Source: Liolophura sinensis (Eukaryota; Mollusca; Polyplacophora; Chitonida; Chitonidae). From it: a stretch of 64,000 nucleotides of DNA. Location: NCBI RefSeq assembly GCF_032854445.1, contig NC_088300.1, positions 42,837,682 through 42,901,681 on the forward strand, in the 5' to 3' direction. The notes beneath the pieces were generated by a model. The model saw nothing but the letters and a program-made list of their open reading frames with translations, was not told the DNA's origin and did not search any database. The position numbers were made by a program, and so were the translations under genes. Shown piece after piece: positions 46,401-51,479 of the stretch. How positions within the stretch are numbered: the stretch's first letter is position 1; each line of letters opens with the position of its first letter.

Positions 46401-49007
46401 ATAGCTATACCTCTGTGTAATAAGAAACTACACGTATATTTGCTGTAAGATTAAAATTATTTTGATATATTGACGTATATCACTTTGTAAAAATGGCAGA
46501 AGGCCATGGTGAGCAGATCATGTATCTCTTTTCGCATTGAAATGTAATCAATTTATCTACATAGTAAATGCAAGGATATGGACTTCCTATATCATACAAA
46601 CTCAACAAACAATATATCTTAGATCAGTGTTGAAATTCAAGAAAAATTTTAAAACAAAAAAAAGCAATTAGTAGTGTGTGAAACTAAATAAGTACATGGC
46701 TAAACCACTATAACTGTACTTTAGTTATAATTTCATTCATCAATTCATTCATAATGTTACATTTACTATAAAAGTATTAAAAATTTTTTAAAAAAGTATA
46801 ATTTCAAGTGAAGTACAGTTGTTTTTCTTTTCTTTTCAAAATATAAAGTCTTCTCAGTCTGACAGGGTAATAATAATGAAAGTGTCAAATTGGCAATCAT
46901 ACAAAAATTACAATTACTGTCTAGTAGCGAGTTGAGGTTGAAGTTAAAATGGAGTGTTGAAGAAAACGCCACCAGTTTTTATACACCTTTAAACAACTGG
47001 TGATAATCCCACACTAAAGAAAGAAATTTGTCTTTCTTGACTACTTGACTAATTGCCCATGCTAATTAGGACTATTATAGTAGCTTATACAACAATGTTA
47101 TGCTTTTCATGTGAAACTGCTTTAATGTACCACATGTGTAACTCCATACAGCAATTCATACATGAAAAGGAACATGTACTATTGAAGGGTATGGTTTTAA
47201 GGAACATGAAAACAGGTTTGCCTCCCCCCCCCCCCCAAAAAAAAAACATTTTTTTCATTTTTGGATGCAAATTTTATATTTTTAATAACTTTAATTTATA
47301 CATATTTTCTGCCAATGCTGGCAATACTTAGCTCAATTTAGGCCCCCCTTCTCCCCCCTTCCCCTTTCCAAAAAAAAAAACCTGGTCAAAGTTGTTCTGA
47401 TAGCTATCACCATTGACTTCACGACAGCACGATAACCTATTTCTTCCACCTTTCCGCATATGAAAGAGCAACTTTCAGAGCAATTTATGCATATTTTATT
47501 TTGATTTTGGAAACAAAACTGCATTGGTCAGATTGGCCAGTTTCCGAGCTTCACAGAACGTGTAACTTTATCAGTCTATACAGAATAATGCCTTCAGAAT
47601 ATGCCTAAATAAATGCCTTGCAAACATGCGAAAATGTTGAAGAATTACAGTACTTCATTTTCGACCAAGTGACTGGTGGGGCCATACAAAAAAAAACTGT
47701 AGTTTAAAGCTAGTTTTACACACCAAGAAGACACCTGATACATTTTTTTGGTCTTTTTATACGTTAGAACACATTGTATACTACATATTAAGAAAAAACA
47801 ACCAAGAATTTCATGAATCCTTTAAGTTACATATCATTCTCACTCACATATACTTGTACTGTCTCACTGACCCCGAACATCCATCTTGGAACACCAATGT
47901 CTCTTTCGAAGCATAGATTCACATCAAATAATTTTCACAAATGGACAACATTAAATGACCAACATGTCTTAATGGTCAACTTGAACAAGACTGGCTTTGT
48001 AATGTCAAGGAAGTGATTGTTCTTACCACAAAAACAGTTTCTTTCACCTCAAAAACATGCACAAGAAAGACCATCTTTTGAACAGCTGAAATCATCAGTT
48101 TATATATTTCAACTGCGTAACAGTACCCTATCTATTTTAACACAGATGTTGAATACAAACATACAAAATTATTGCTAATCACCTTGATAGGTCTGAATTA
48201 ATATAGTTCTGGATTTCCCAAAGTTTTCCCTAAATATTTATGATCCTCCTCATGATGCCTTCATACTTGCTGCTTATTTTAAGTAAACCTTATAGTTTGT
48301 TATCATTTGCATAAAATTCCAAAAAAAAAGAAAACAATTCACGTTTAGACTATAAATAAAGCAATACATTCTGATCATAAAATGTTCCATTAAATTAATG
48401 TTCACTAAACTTTTCAAGTTTGGTATGAATTTCAGTTATAAATTACATCTGATGATACAGGACTTTATACTTTGCTTTCCACAACAGAAATGTCAGAACA
48501 TAAACACAACAAATATGAAATGGTGAACGAAATGGGTGAATAAATACAACTGACAAAACACCAAACCACTCTACCACAAAATAAAAGGCTACAAAAAAAA
48601 AACAATACTTTTGAAACATTTATAATAGAATAAGACATACATCTGGCACAATGAACAACCATGGCAGGCATTCCACACCAAATACTGACAATACAAAGTA
48701 ACCAATCAAGATGTAGGAAGAACAAACTACGGATAGGACAACATGCATGACAAATGAAAAGCTAAGCTGGTATAGGCAATGGATGAATAATGGACTTACC
48801 CTGATGGTATGGTACATAGCGCTGGTCAATGGTGGGAGGGAACGGGACATAACCCGCATGTCCGCTGTGGCCTGGAGGAGGAAAACCATAATGATGGGGC
48901 CCATGTAAAGCATACTCATAACCTTCATACATTGTCTGCTGCTGCTGATGATGATGCTGCTCTTTCTGATTGAACAGGTCTTCTTCAAACTTTATTGCAG
49001 CTAACAT
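7247..49007 (-). CDS. BMAL1: BMAL1/ARNTL circadian bHLH-PAS transcription factor, 18 coding exons
   Basis: Core clock activator that heterodimerises with CLOCK and drives transcription from E-boxes in the nucleus. Family knowledge: order is bHLH, PAS-A, PAS-B, variable region, C-terminal activation region. All are seen here in order on the minus strand, each exon bounded by AG acceptor and GT donor with phases that join. Diagnostic strings are [73 protein letters not shown] and a C-terminus ending in DLPWPL. Exons sum to 2218 nt, one base off a multiple of three, because exon 4 contains a one-base frame conflict; otherwise about 738 residues. Vertebrate BMAL1 is about 626 residues; the excess is mainly N-terminal. 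The start is the ATG at 49007, immediately preceded by an in-frame TGA. The family assignment is secure; the first two exons are less certain. Confidence 0.95.
7819..7941 (-). CDS. BMAL1: BMAL1 coding exon 17: Asn/Gly/Gln-rich linker
   Basis: Acceptor TTGTTCACTAG, donor GTAGGC. Encodes (S)[29 protein letters not shown] and [11 protein letters not shown]. It leads into the C-terminal activation region. Phase 1 in, phase 1 out. Confidence 0.85.
7942..10129 (-). other. BMAL1 intron 16, mostly satellite
   Basis: Intron between exons 16 and 17. It holds the 60-bp satellite at 8764-9410 and a small local duplication of AATTTCACCTTTATATAAAT near 9857 and 9896. No other gene is seen. Confidence 0.85.
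8764..9410. repeat. 60-bp satellite with 300-bp higher-order organisation
   Basis: About eleven 60-bp units sharing TATTCTATCAATACAATTAG. Two main types differ after AATCCCC: one reads ATTGAGA(T/C)TGTATCC, the other AAGAAGAATGTGCCC. From 8821 the order of types is A, A', B, A, B, repeated again from 9121, so 8821-9120 and 9121-9420 are near-identical 300-bp blocks. Because 60 is a multiple of three the array stays open over 172 codons (8876-9394), but there is no sign that this is a protein. Confidence 0.96.
10130..10184 (-). CDS. BMAL1: BMAL1 coding exon 16: short linker exon
   Basis: 55 nt, acceptor TCCACTTCAG, donor GTAAGT. Encodes [18 protein letters not shown] plus one base. It is Ser/Thr/Pro-rich. 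Phase 0 in, phase 1 out, which fits both neighbours. A short, low-complexity exon, so support is mainly from splice sites and phase. Confidence 0.8.
10404..10674 (+). mobile_element. SINE family A copy, diverged, full length
   Basis: tRNA-like head with degraded A box and intact B box (GTGAGTTCAAGTCC near 10489), body with GTATAGAAATATTCTTGAGTAT and tail ACACCAATGAAATCAAC followed by AAATA repeats. Plus orientation, in intron 15. It is clearly older than the copies at 25336 and 42889. Confidence 0.9.
10700..11060. repeat. GAGGTGTAC-type repeats, left cluster
   Basis: Two to three copies of a unit of about 56 bp (GTATGCCCCATGTACACCTTAGTGTGAG) at 10725-10850, followed by dispersed GTACCTCAGGTACACCTT words. 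The same word family returns at 11990-12260 in the same intron. Confidence 0.8.
11060..11990. other. Intron 15 interior, no gene supported
   Basis: A minus-strand open frame of 153 codons (11067-11528) is the longest one here that is not built from repeats, but it shows no recognisable domain and lacks coding-like composition. The rest is AT-rich. Confidence 0.5.
11990..12260. repeat. CCTCAGAYA-type repeats, right cluster
   Basis: Irregular repeats of TACCTCAGACA, ACACCTCAGATACACCTCAA and related words. These share the core of the cluster at 10700-11060. Confidence 0.8.
12332..12404 (-). CDS. BMAL1: BMAL1 coding exon 15: Ser/Asn/Pro-rich linker
   Basis: Acceptor TTGTTACAG, donor GTAAGA. Encodes (R)[18 protein letters not shown] then LPNSSQ. 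It is low complexity and matches the Ser/Pro/Thr-rich linker in vertebrate BMAL1 only in composition. Phase 2 in, phase 0 out. Confidence 0.85.
12543..12637. repeat. TTAAT/TTAAA microsatellite
   Basis: About 95 bases made only of A and T, built from AATT and TTAAATTAA words. It lies in intron 14. Confidence 0.97.
12638..13529. other. Intron 14 remainder, no gene seen
   Basis: AT-rich with an A-rich, C-interrupted stretch at 13005-13045. Nothing else supported. Confidence 0.6.
13530..13638 (-). CDS. BMAL1: BMAL1 coding exon 14: conserved [17 protein letters not shown] segment
   Basis: Acceptor TCTCTGTAG, donor GTAGGT. Encodes [15 protein letters not shown] and [20 protein letters not shown]. 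It corresponds to vertebrate GTPAGTRPGAGKIGRMIAEEIMEIHR, a conserved island in the otherwise variable C-terminal half. Entered in phase 1, left in phase 2. Confidence 0.95.
14516..14622 (-). CDS. BMAL1: BMAL1 coding exon 13: post-PAS Ser/Asp-rich region
   Basis: Acceptor TTTTTTTGTAG, donor GTAAGT. Encodes [20 protein letters not shown] then [15 protein letters not shown]. It is acidic and Ser-rich, with several possible kinase sites, and lies just after PAS-B. Placement rests on phase (in 2, out 1) and position. Confidence 0.9.
14809..14959 (-). CDS. BMAL1: BMAL1 coding exon 12: PAS-B C-terminal half
   Basis: Acceptor GTTGTTTTCAG, donor GTAAGT. Encodes (V)[36 protein letters not shown], and [13 protein letters not shown]. 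These are the last strands of [20 protein letters not shown] is a BMAL hallmark. Entered in phase 1, left in phase 2. Confidence 0.97.
15616..15722 (-). CDS. BMAL1: BMAL1 coding exon 11: PAS-B
   Basis: Acceptor TTGTTTTCAG, donor GTACGA. Encodes (R)[18 protein letters not shown] then [17 protein letters not shown]. Matches family [26 protein letters not shown]. Entered in phase 2, left in phase 1. Confidence 0.97.
15948..16099. repeat. Hairpin-forming inverted repeat (MITE-like)
   Basis: Two 44-nt arms, 15948-15991 and 16056-16099, are reverse complements with only a few mismatches (the arm starts GTTACATGGTTACTCAGTGA). The loop is 64 nt. It lies in intron 10, 5' of the splice acceptor of exon 11. 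Confidence 0.92.
16148..16299 (-). mobile_element. SINE family A copy, 5'-truncated, with 13-bp TSD
   Basis: Tail TTTATTTATTTATATATTTG, body TTTTACGCCATATTCCAGAA and onward to the truncation. The flanking repeat GCATGGCTATTTA is present at 16135-16147 and again at 16300-16312. Confidence 0.95.
16547..16588 (-). repeat. Left copy of perfect 42-nt inverted repeat
   Basis: The reverse complement of this stretch is identical over all 42 bases to 18349-18390 (core GGAGGTTGGCTTATATTCTT). It lies in intron 10. Confidence 0.95.
16801..17050 (-). CDS. BMAL1: BMAL1 coding exon 10: PAS linker and start of PAS-B
   Basis: The largest exon (250 nt), acceptor TTTTGCACAG preceded by an uninterrupted T tract, donor GTGAGT. 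Encodes [19 protein letters not shown], then an acidic loop, [12 protein letters not shown], and [18 protein letters not shown]. The family strings SCLVAIGRL and SRHAIDGKFVFVDQRA align here. Entered in phase 1, left in phase 2. Introns on both sides hold one copy each of a perfect 42-nt inverted repeat. Confidence 0.97.
17920..18110 (+). repeat. Dispersed repeat, copy 1
   Basis: Shares ATGATGAAATATCC, ATTGTGCTCTACATGTGTGC and GCAGTA.TTTTTAAG with 31020-31150 in intron 3, in the same orientation and with similar spacing. Class unknown. Confidence 0.7.
18349..18390 (+). repeat. Right copy of perfect 42-nt inverted repeat
   Basis: Partner of 16547-16588, in opposite orientation, 1.8 kb away in intron 9. 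Together the pair encloses exon 10. Confidence 0.95.
19812..19919. repeat. 30-bp tandem repeat, about 3.5 copies
   Basis: Unit TTGGCCACAATGCAACAAG followed by TTGGCAACAAG; the last copy has diverged. Confidence 0.95.
21468..21519. repeat. 11-bp tandem repeat, five copies
   Basis: Unit GCATGTTACAG repeated without interruption. Confidence 0.96.
21699..21872 (-). CDS. BMAL1: BMAL1 coding exon 9: PAS-A end and variable loop
   Basis: Acceptor TGTGTGTAG, donor GTTAGT. Encodes (T)[18 protein letters not shown] then [18 protein letters not shown], followed by a Lys/Glu-rich stretch ending [19 protein letters not shown] is a BMAL signature. Two hydrophobic-Lys-x-Glu motifs are present (PVKTE and AVKTE); the second lies where vertebrate BMAL1 has the VKVE sumoylation site (Lys259), so that site appears conserved. 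This last point is an inference from position. Confidence 0.95.
22495..22612 (-). CDS. BMAL1: BMAL1 coding exon 8: PAS-A second half
   Basis: Acceptor TCTGGTTGCAG, donor GTATGT. Encodes [19 protein letters not shown] then [20 protein letters not shown]. It is nearly identical to vertebrate BMAL1 across the whole exon. Entered in phase 0, left in phase 1. Confidence 0.97.
22613..24726 (-). other. BMAL1 intron 7, no gene seen
   Basis: Contains degraded SINE-tail-like words (CATACTCAAGAACATATTTCA near 23849; AATGAATATTTCACTTCTGC near 23890). A plus-strand open segment near 24330-24410 ends VWHINKLKS, resembling the C-terminal end of some retroelement integrases, but it is too short to assign. 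Confidence 0.6.
24727..24819 (-). CDS. BMAL1: BMAL1 coding exon 7: PAS-A first half
   Basis: Exactly 31 codons, phase 0 at both ends, acceptor TTCTTTCGCAG and donor GTAATT. Encodes [20 protein letters not shown] then [11 protein letters not shown]. This is the beta-strand core of PAS-A, which mediates pairing with the CLOCK PAS-A domain in the family. Confidence 0.96.
25336..25599 (-). mobile_element. SINE family A copy, full length, with 12-bp TSD
   Basis: On the minus strand it reads tRNA-like head (A-box region GTGGCTCAGTCGG near 25590, B-box GAGTTCAAGTCC near 25520), body with GGTTTCCACCCACCATAATG, and tail CGCCGTATAAG...GTAAAATACC followed by AAATA repeats. Direct repeats TTTGTTGCTATA flank it at 25324-25335 and 25600-25611. 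This TSD and the near-consensus sequence show recent retrotransposition. Confidence 0.97.
26704..26750 (-). other. G-quadruplex-prone tract on the transcript strand
   Basis: On the minus strand there are runs GGGTGGG, a run of 13 G, GGTAGGGG and GGGGG within 47 bases. The plus strand shows the matching C runs. It lies in intron 6, so a G4 could form in pre-mRNA. Confidence 0.5.
27394..27473 (-). CDS. BMAL1: BMAL1 coding exon 6: bHLH to PAS-A junction
   Basis: Acceptor TTTGTCTCAG, donor GTAAGT. Encodes (G)[15 protein letters not shown] followed by [11 protein letters not shown], matching the family string YTEANYKPTFLSDDELKHLIL. This is the start of PAS-A, including its N-terminal helix. Entered in phase 1, left in phase 0. 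Confidence 0.96.
28186..28343 (-). CDS. BMAL1: BMAL1 coding exon 5: basic helix-loop-helix
   Basis: Acceptor TATGCCAG, donor GTAAGT. The basic region [14 protein letters not shown] carries the His-Glu-Arg triad used by class C/E-box bHLH proteins to read CACGTG. Helix 1 is [16 protein letters not shown], the loop has NRKLDK, and helix 2 is [15 protein letters not shown]. This is the most conserved part of the gene and identifies it as BMAL/CYC rather than CLOCK, NPAS2 or ARNT. Entered in phase 2, left in phase 1. Confidence 0.97.
28486..30270. repeat. 29-bp minisatellite, about 50 copies
   Basis: Unit AGTCACACAGGTAAAGAGTC followed by TTACACATC, with frequent variants (GTATT for GTCTT, GCCACAC for GTCACAC) and occasional deletions. 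On the plus strand each unit carries CACAGGTAAAGAGT, which fits the 5' splice-site consensus, but BMAL1 is transcribed from the other strand. A SINE sits at 29851-30113. Confidence 0.96.
29851..30113 (-). mobile_element. SINE family A copy inside the minisatellite, carrying a repeat unit
   Basis: Tail GATTGGTGTTTTACGCCGAC, head with GAATTGAACTCACAGCGATC and CATGCTAACCACCTCTGCAA (altered A box). The flanking direct repeats CAGTCACATAGGT (29838-29850 and 30114-30126) could be a TSD or just two minisatellite units. In the middle, 29973-29998 reads GGTAAAGAGTCTTAACATCAG, a minisatellite unit within the SINE body. Confidence 0.93.
30277..30355 (-). CDS. BMAL1: BMAL1 coding exon 4: acidic linker, with a one-base frame conflict
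   Basis: The acceptor TTTTTTAG and donor GTAACA are clear. Read in the phase handed over by exon 3 it encodes [14 protein letters not shown] and then hits TGA. Read in the phase required by exon 5 it ends [13 protein letters not shown], which runs straight into [12 protein letters not shown]. Vertebrate BMAL1 has DKDDPHGRLEYTEHQ here, so the 5' half fits one frame and the 3' half fits the other, with the switch at about 30312. The exon therefore carries either a one-base insertion, a loss of two or five bases, or a sequence error. In the downstream frame there are in-frame ATG codons that could start a shorter protein retaining the bHLH. Confidence 0.85.
30940..31150 (+). repeat. Dispersed repeat, copies 2 and 3 in tandem
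   Basis: GCCTGCTGTACTTTTTGAGATACCACCC at 30968 and ATACATGCAGTACTTTTTAAGATACCATGG at 31081 are two adjacent diverged copies of the same segment; the second also carries ATTGTGCTCTACAAGTGTGC. Related to 17920-18110. Confidence 0.65.
32660..32896 (-). mobile_element. SINE family A copy, full length with a small internal deletion
   Basis: Tail TTTATTTTATTTATTTGATT, body lacks the GTACTCAAGAATATTTCACT segment (GTTTTACGCGGCCAGCATTA runs on directly), head with CTTGAACTCACAGCGACCGC and GACTGAGCCACGGAGGCCCC. A clear TSD is not visible. Confidence 0.93.
33115..33775. repeat. 16-bp minisatellite, about 41 copies
   Basis: Unit CAGCTGTGTGCAATGG with variants (CCATGG, CCATGA, CAACGG for CAATGG; CTATG for CTGTG). 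The unit contains CAGCTG, an E-box-type CANNTG word, so the array is a cluster of about 40 such sites. The many open frames in it on both strands are by-products of the repeat. Confidence 0.97.
34226..34503 (-). mobile_element. tRNA-derived SINE, a different head from family A
   Basis: On the minus strand it starts CATGGCTGAGTGGTTAGGGT (A-box-like) with AGAGTTCAGTC (B-box-like) about 50 bases on, and ends in an AAATGAATAAATA tail. Body sequence differs from family A. Confidence 0.7.
34838..34997 (-). mobile_element. SINE family A copy, degenerate
   Basis: Recognisable by TATACAACAGCAGCCAGCAT, GGGAAACCCACGACCATTTG and GGAGAGGATGCCAGCCTGAG. Strongly diverged, head missing. Confidence 0.8.
35448..35565 (-). 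CDS. BMAL1: BMAL1 coding exon 3: Pro-rich segment ending in a basic KRK cluster
   Basis: Entered in phase 1 after TTGTTTCAG. It encodes (D)[18 protein letters not shown] and then [21 protein letters not shown], leaving in phase 2 at GTAAGTA. The IRKRK..YQ motif corresponds in position to KRKGSSTDYQ of vertebrate BMAL1, a basic cluster upstream of the bHLH that can act as a nuclear localisation signal in the family. The polyproline run is not part of the vertebrate protein. Confidence 0.85.
36184..36451 (-). mobile_element. SINE family A copy, full length, with 13-bp TSD
   Basis: Tail TTTATTTATTTGCTTATCTG, head GCTAACCAACTGAGCCACAG. Direct repeats AACTCCTGTCATA at 36171-36183 and 36452-36464. 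Confidence 0.97.
37350..37455 (-). mobile_element. SINE family A fragment
   Basis: Tail ATTGATTGGTGTTTTACCCG through AACCAGGCAGAGCCCAGGGG; head missing. Confidence 0.88.
37559..38194. mobile_element. TTAA-flanked MITE / non-autonomous DNA transposon
   Basis: TTTAAAGGGACATAC at 37558-37572 and its exact reverse complement GTATGTCCCTTTAAA at 38181-38195 bound about 636 bases. If TTAA is the target duplication, the terminal repeats are AGGGACATAC. The interior has no transposase. TTAA targets are typical of piggyBac-type elements, but I cannot assign the superfamily. Confidence 0.8.
38608..38735 (-). mobile_element. SINE family A fragment, diverged
   Basis: TTGACTGGTGTTTGAAGCAG, ACTCAAGAACATTTCACTTA and GGGAAACCCATGACCACCTG in the right order; head missing. 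Confidence 0.8.
38990..39220 (+). mobile_element. Two diverged copies of a CGTTAAGCC(ATTC)n repeat
   Basis: Both copies read through a CCACAATATGGCTGAAATGT-like core, GCGTTAAGCC or GCATTAAACC, and a CATTCATTCATTC tail (39090-39110 and 39200-39222). The (ATTC)n tail suggests a SINE 3' end; the head is not seen. Confidence 0.6.
41162..41300 (+). mobile_element. SINE family A copy, 5'-truncated, with 10-bp TSD
   Basis: Begins GAAGGTCTGCCAACAACCTG and ends AGACCAATCAAATAAATAAAT. Direct repeats AAAAACTCTG at 41152-41161 and 41301-41310. Confidence 0.95.
41887..42055. mobile_element. SINE family C fragment
   Basis: GAGTGAGTGAGTGCTTGGGG, TTTAACGTCGTACTCAACAA, TTTTTCAGTCATATGACGAC, and ACTGAGACGACTTACCGAAG. 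Same sequence as the tail half of the element at 60088-61023. Confidence 0.9.
42311..42340 (-). CDS. BMAL1: BMAL1 coding exon 2: 30-nt microexon
   Basis: Encodes (E)TGSDKPPAF plus one base. It is entered and left in phase 1, so inclusion or skipping does not change the frame. The donor GTAAGT at 42305-42310 is strong. The acceptor used here, after GTGAAAG, is the one that keeps the frame open; the better looking TTTATAG seven bases upstream would put an in-frame TGA into the exon when joined to exon 1. It may be alternatively spliced. I infer it to be real from the strong donor, open frame and phase match. Confidence 0.55.
42834..42858 (+). other. G-run with G-quadruplex potential
   Basis: Ten G, then T, GGGG, T, GGGG, A, GGG within 25 bases on the plus strand, which is the template strand for BMAL1. 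Confidence 0.55.
42889..43156 (-). mobile_element. SINE family A copy, full length, with 14-bp TSD
   Basis: Tail TTTATTTATTTATTTATTTG, near-consensus body, head with CTTGAACTCACAGTGACCGT and GACTGAGCCACCTGGCCC. Direct repeats CACCTTTAACAAAA at 42875-42888 and 43157-43170. The longest TSD seen. Confidence 0.97.
44095..44322 (-). mobile_element. Two abutting partial SINE family A copies
   Basis: A short piece (GCTGATGGGTGTTATGCGCC to GGTGGCCAGCATTA, 44105-44167) runs directly into a second tail (TTTATTTATTTATTTATTCG) and a second body up to CTTTCCCACGT. The second copy probably inserted into the first. Confidence 0.88.
48800..49007 (-). CDS. BMAL1: BMAL1 coding exon 1: His/Gln/Tyr/Pro-rich N-terminus with start codon
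   Basis: Encodes residues 1-69 plus one base. It begins [14 protein letters not shown], then has a short His-Gln cluster (HHHQQQQ), followed by a Tyr/His/Gly/Pro-rich stretch ending YVPYHQ. This is low complexity and I recognise no domain. The codon just 5' of the ATG is an in-frame TGA, which fixes the start unless an acceptor lies inside. A pyrimidine-rich stretch ending in AG about 20 bases upstream of the ATG (exon start about 49026) suggests an upstream noncoding exon. The donor GTAAGT at 48794-48799 is strong and leaves phase 1, which matches the acceptors of exons 2 and 3. Linkage to BMAL1 rests on phase, strand and position, not on homology. Confidence 0.65.
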
Positions 49008-49026
49008 TCAAAATAGTGGATGAGTG

Positions 49027-51200
49027 CTTTTAAAGTAAAAGCACGACCGAAAGAGAAAGATAACTATTCAATCAGCGTAACGGGTAAATGTGATGCCCCT
49101 ATGTTCCTATTATCACCCAAGACAAGCAAGTAGGAATCAGTGGTAAGGAGGTACACCCCGATGGTAATGGTAGTCCATGGAACAACATGCAGATGCCAAA
49201 CCCCCACACGTAACGAGTCAAAACTGGGAACCGCTAGACAATCAACCCCAGCATGTTTTTAGGCAACAAACGAGACTGATCACATGACTACTGGGTGTAT
49301 TTTAAAAATTTACATTGTTCTTTGTTGTTTAGAAGTTGGGCACTGGGCCAGCCCCAGCTTCCCAGTCTCTGCAGCCCTGGACAAACAGAGAACCAGCGAA
49401 ATGTTTAACTTCCTCACAAACACACCCAACATACAAAGATATAGATTTGCTTTGTCAAGTCCCAGACACAGAAAAAGCCAGCCAACCCTACTTCCTCACA
49501 AAATCTTTCTTGAGACCAAGTTGAAACAGTGTTTAAAACAAGCCCCATTCTTTTGTACCAAGTCAGATAGAGAATATTTCTTTCTTTACTGCATGAGTGT
49601 CATTCCGTCACAGGACAACACTTAAAAGCCTTCTAACCATCTACAAAATACAAGTACTACAGCCTCCCAGTCCGAACATGAATGCATAAAATAGACCACA
49701 ATACAATGCCATTTAATATACTCTTGTTTTTCTTATCTTTATATACACAATAGCAGAGATTACAAATTCTTCAAACGTAGCTGTATAATGTATTCAGCAA
49801 CTCAGTACTACTGTAATACGGCCAGACTAGCTAGAGCTGGATTCCAACCTGTGAGGGCCACGGTTCATGAACTAGATTCCAACCTGTGAGGGCCACAGTT
49901 CATGAACTAGATTCCAGCCTGTGAGGGCCACAGTTCATGAACTAGATTCCAAACTGTGAGGGCCACAGTTCATGAACTAGATTCCAGCCTGTGAGGGCCA
50001 CAGTTCATGAACTAGATTCCAACCTGTGAGGGCCACTAGATTCCAACCTGTGAGGGCCACAGTTCATGAACTAGATTCCAAACTGTGAGGGCCACAGTTC
50101 ATGAACTAGATTCCAAACTGTGAGGGCCACAGTTCATGAACTAGATTCCAAACTGTGAGGGCCACAGTTCATGAGCTATTTACAAGGACTATTAACCCAG
50201 AGAAAGATTCGGACAACGCTGTCGACAATACCTGAGCTTTTATTAACTGCTGGCTATTAAATAATTCTGACATAGAAGTTCTGAATCAAACATATCTTGA
50301 GTCTAGATTCTGTTAGCTATATATGGATTCTCTTTTCAATAAAGTCAAAGAGATCTGCCACATACACTAGAAGCAAACCTATAACTCAAAGGCCTTGTTG
50401 AGGACAAGTGAACCACAATGTCAAGTACCAGAAAAATGGTAAGTCAAGTCTTTTCCCCAAAATTTTAAATGTAAAAAATCTGTCTAGGTACTATTTATGC
50501 TATGTTAGTCTGTGAACTGCATTTAAAAAACATAAAATGTAAGCCAGCTCTTGCTGAAAAAAATTCACAGCCCTGACCGGGTGACGTCATGCTGTGAAAC
50601 TGCCGGGATTACATACTTAGAAGCCCTGAAAAGCATTAGCCTGGAGACAAATCCACAATTACCCAATGTGCTTTTCCACAGGCCATGATACGGACTTTAT
50701 CTGTAGTTATCCGTATGCGTGCACCACTTAATTAAAACCCAGAAAGTAAAACAGTTTCACAGCAAATATTTTGGATGATAACATAAGATACACTGGACCC
50801 TTTAAAAAGAGCAAATGACATAACATGATGGTATTCGCATTCTGGCCACCGTAGATGACACGAACGGAAACCTTTCCAGTTTGTATGACATGAATTGGAT
50901 GAATCCATGAGATGTTGGTTGTACAGTGGAAAAATTAGCATGGTTTTGCATAGCCTCCCAAGTTGAGCGGCATGCGGACAGTACCGACAGTGACACAACA
51001 GACCAGATACGTGAATAATGGTCGGATAATGGCGGATCAGTCGATGTATGATTTTACCACATTATTCAACCCCCATATAATTCTACACGTACATGTAGTT
51101 TTCAGTACATTGAATATTTATATTATTGAACATACACACTTGGCTGTAAACCTATGATTGTGTGAAGGGGTCACATTCAATAAACGCCTTAAATGAGGAG
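49027..51200. other. Region upstream of BMAL1 coding exon 1
   Basis: May be promoter or a 5' intron. Apart from the 35-bp array, no exon, TATA-type core promoter or CpG-rich stretch stands out. The transcription start site cannot be placed from sequence alone. Confidence 0.4.
49831..50177. repeat. 35-bp tandem array, about 9-10 copies
   Basis: Unit GAACTAGATTCCAACCTGTG followed by AGGGCCACAGTTCAT, with changes of CCAACC to CCAGCC or CCAAAC, and one shortened copy near 50035. It lies 0.8 kb upstream of the BMAL1 start codon. Confidence 0.96.
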
Positions 51201-51201
51201 A

Positions 51202-51466
51202 GAGTCCTCCGTGGTTCAGTTGGTTAGCGCGCTAGCTCAGCGTAATGACCCAGGAGTCTCTCACCAATGCGGTCGATGTGAGTTCAAGTCCAGCTCATGC
51301 TGGCTTTCTCTCCGGCCGTATGTGGGAAGGTCTGTCAGCTACCTGCGGATGGTCGTGGGTTTCTCCCGGGTTCTGCCCGGTTTCCACCCACCATAATGCT
51401 GGCCGCCGTCGTATAAGTGAAATATTCTTGAGTACGGCGTAAAACACCAATCAAAAAAAAAAAAAA
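51202..51466 (+). mobile_element. SINE family A copy, full length, with 12-bp TSD
   Basis: Head GTCCTCCGTGGTTCAGTTGG (A-box region), GAGTTCAAGTCC (B box), tail GCGTAAAACACCAATCAAAA followed by an A run rather than AAAT repeats. Direct repeats TAAATGAGGAGA at 51190-51201 and 51467-51478. Confidence 0.97.
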
Positions 51467-51479
51467 TAAATGAGGAGAT

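Larger units (their letters stand above)
42341..48799 (-). other. BMAL1 intron 1
   Basis: 6.5 kb between coding exons 1 and 2. SINEs at 42889-43156 and 44095-44322, a G-rich run at 42834-42858, and C/A homopolymer stretches at 47222-47250 and 47342-47382. Otherwise AT-rich with no gene. A sequence resembling a short exon with a strong GTAAGT donor lies at about 45405-45438. Confidence 0.8.

Noticed and set aside
51029-51064. MADQSMYDF on the plus strand, resembling the MADQRMDIS start of vertebrate BMAL1.
   Set aside because: It is on the opposite strand from the gene, has no matching donor, and the rest of the frame shows no BMAL1 similarity. Chance.
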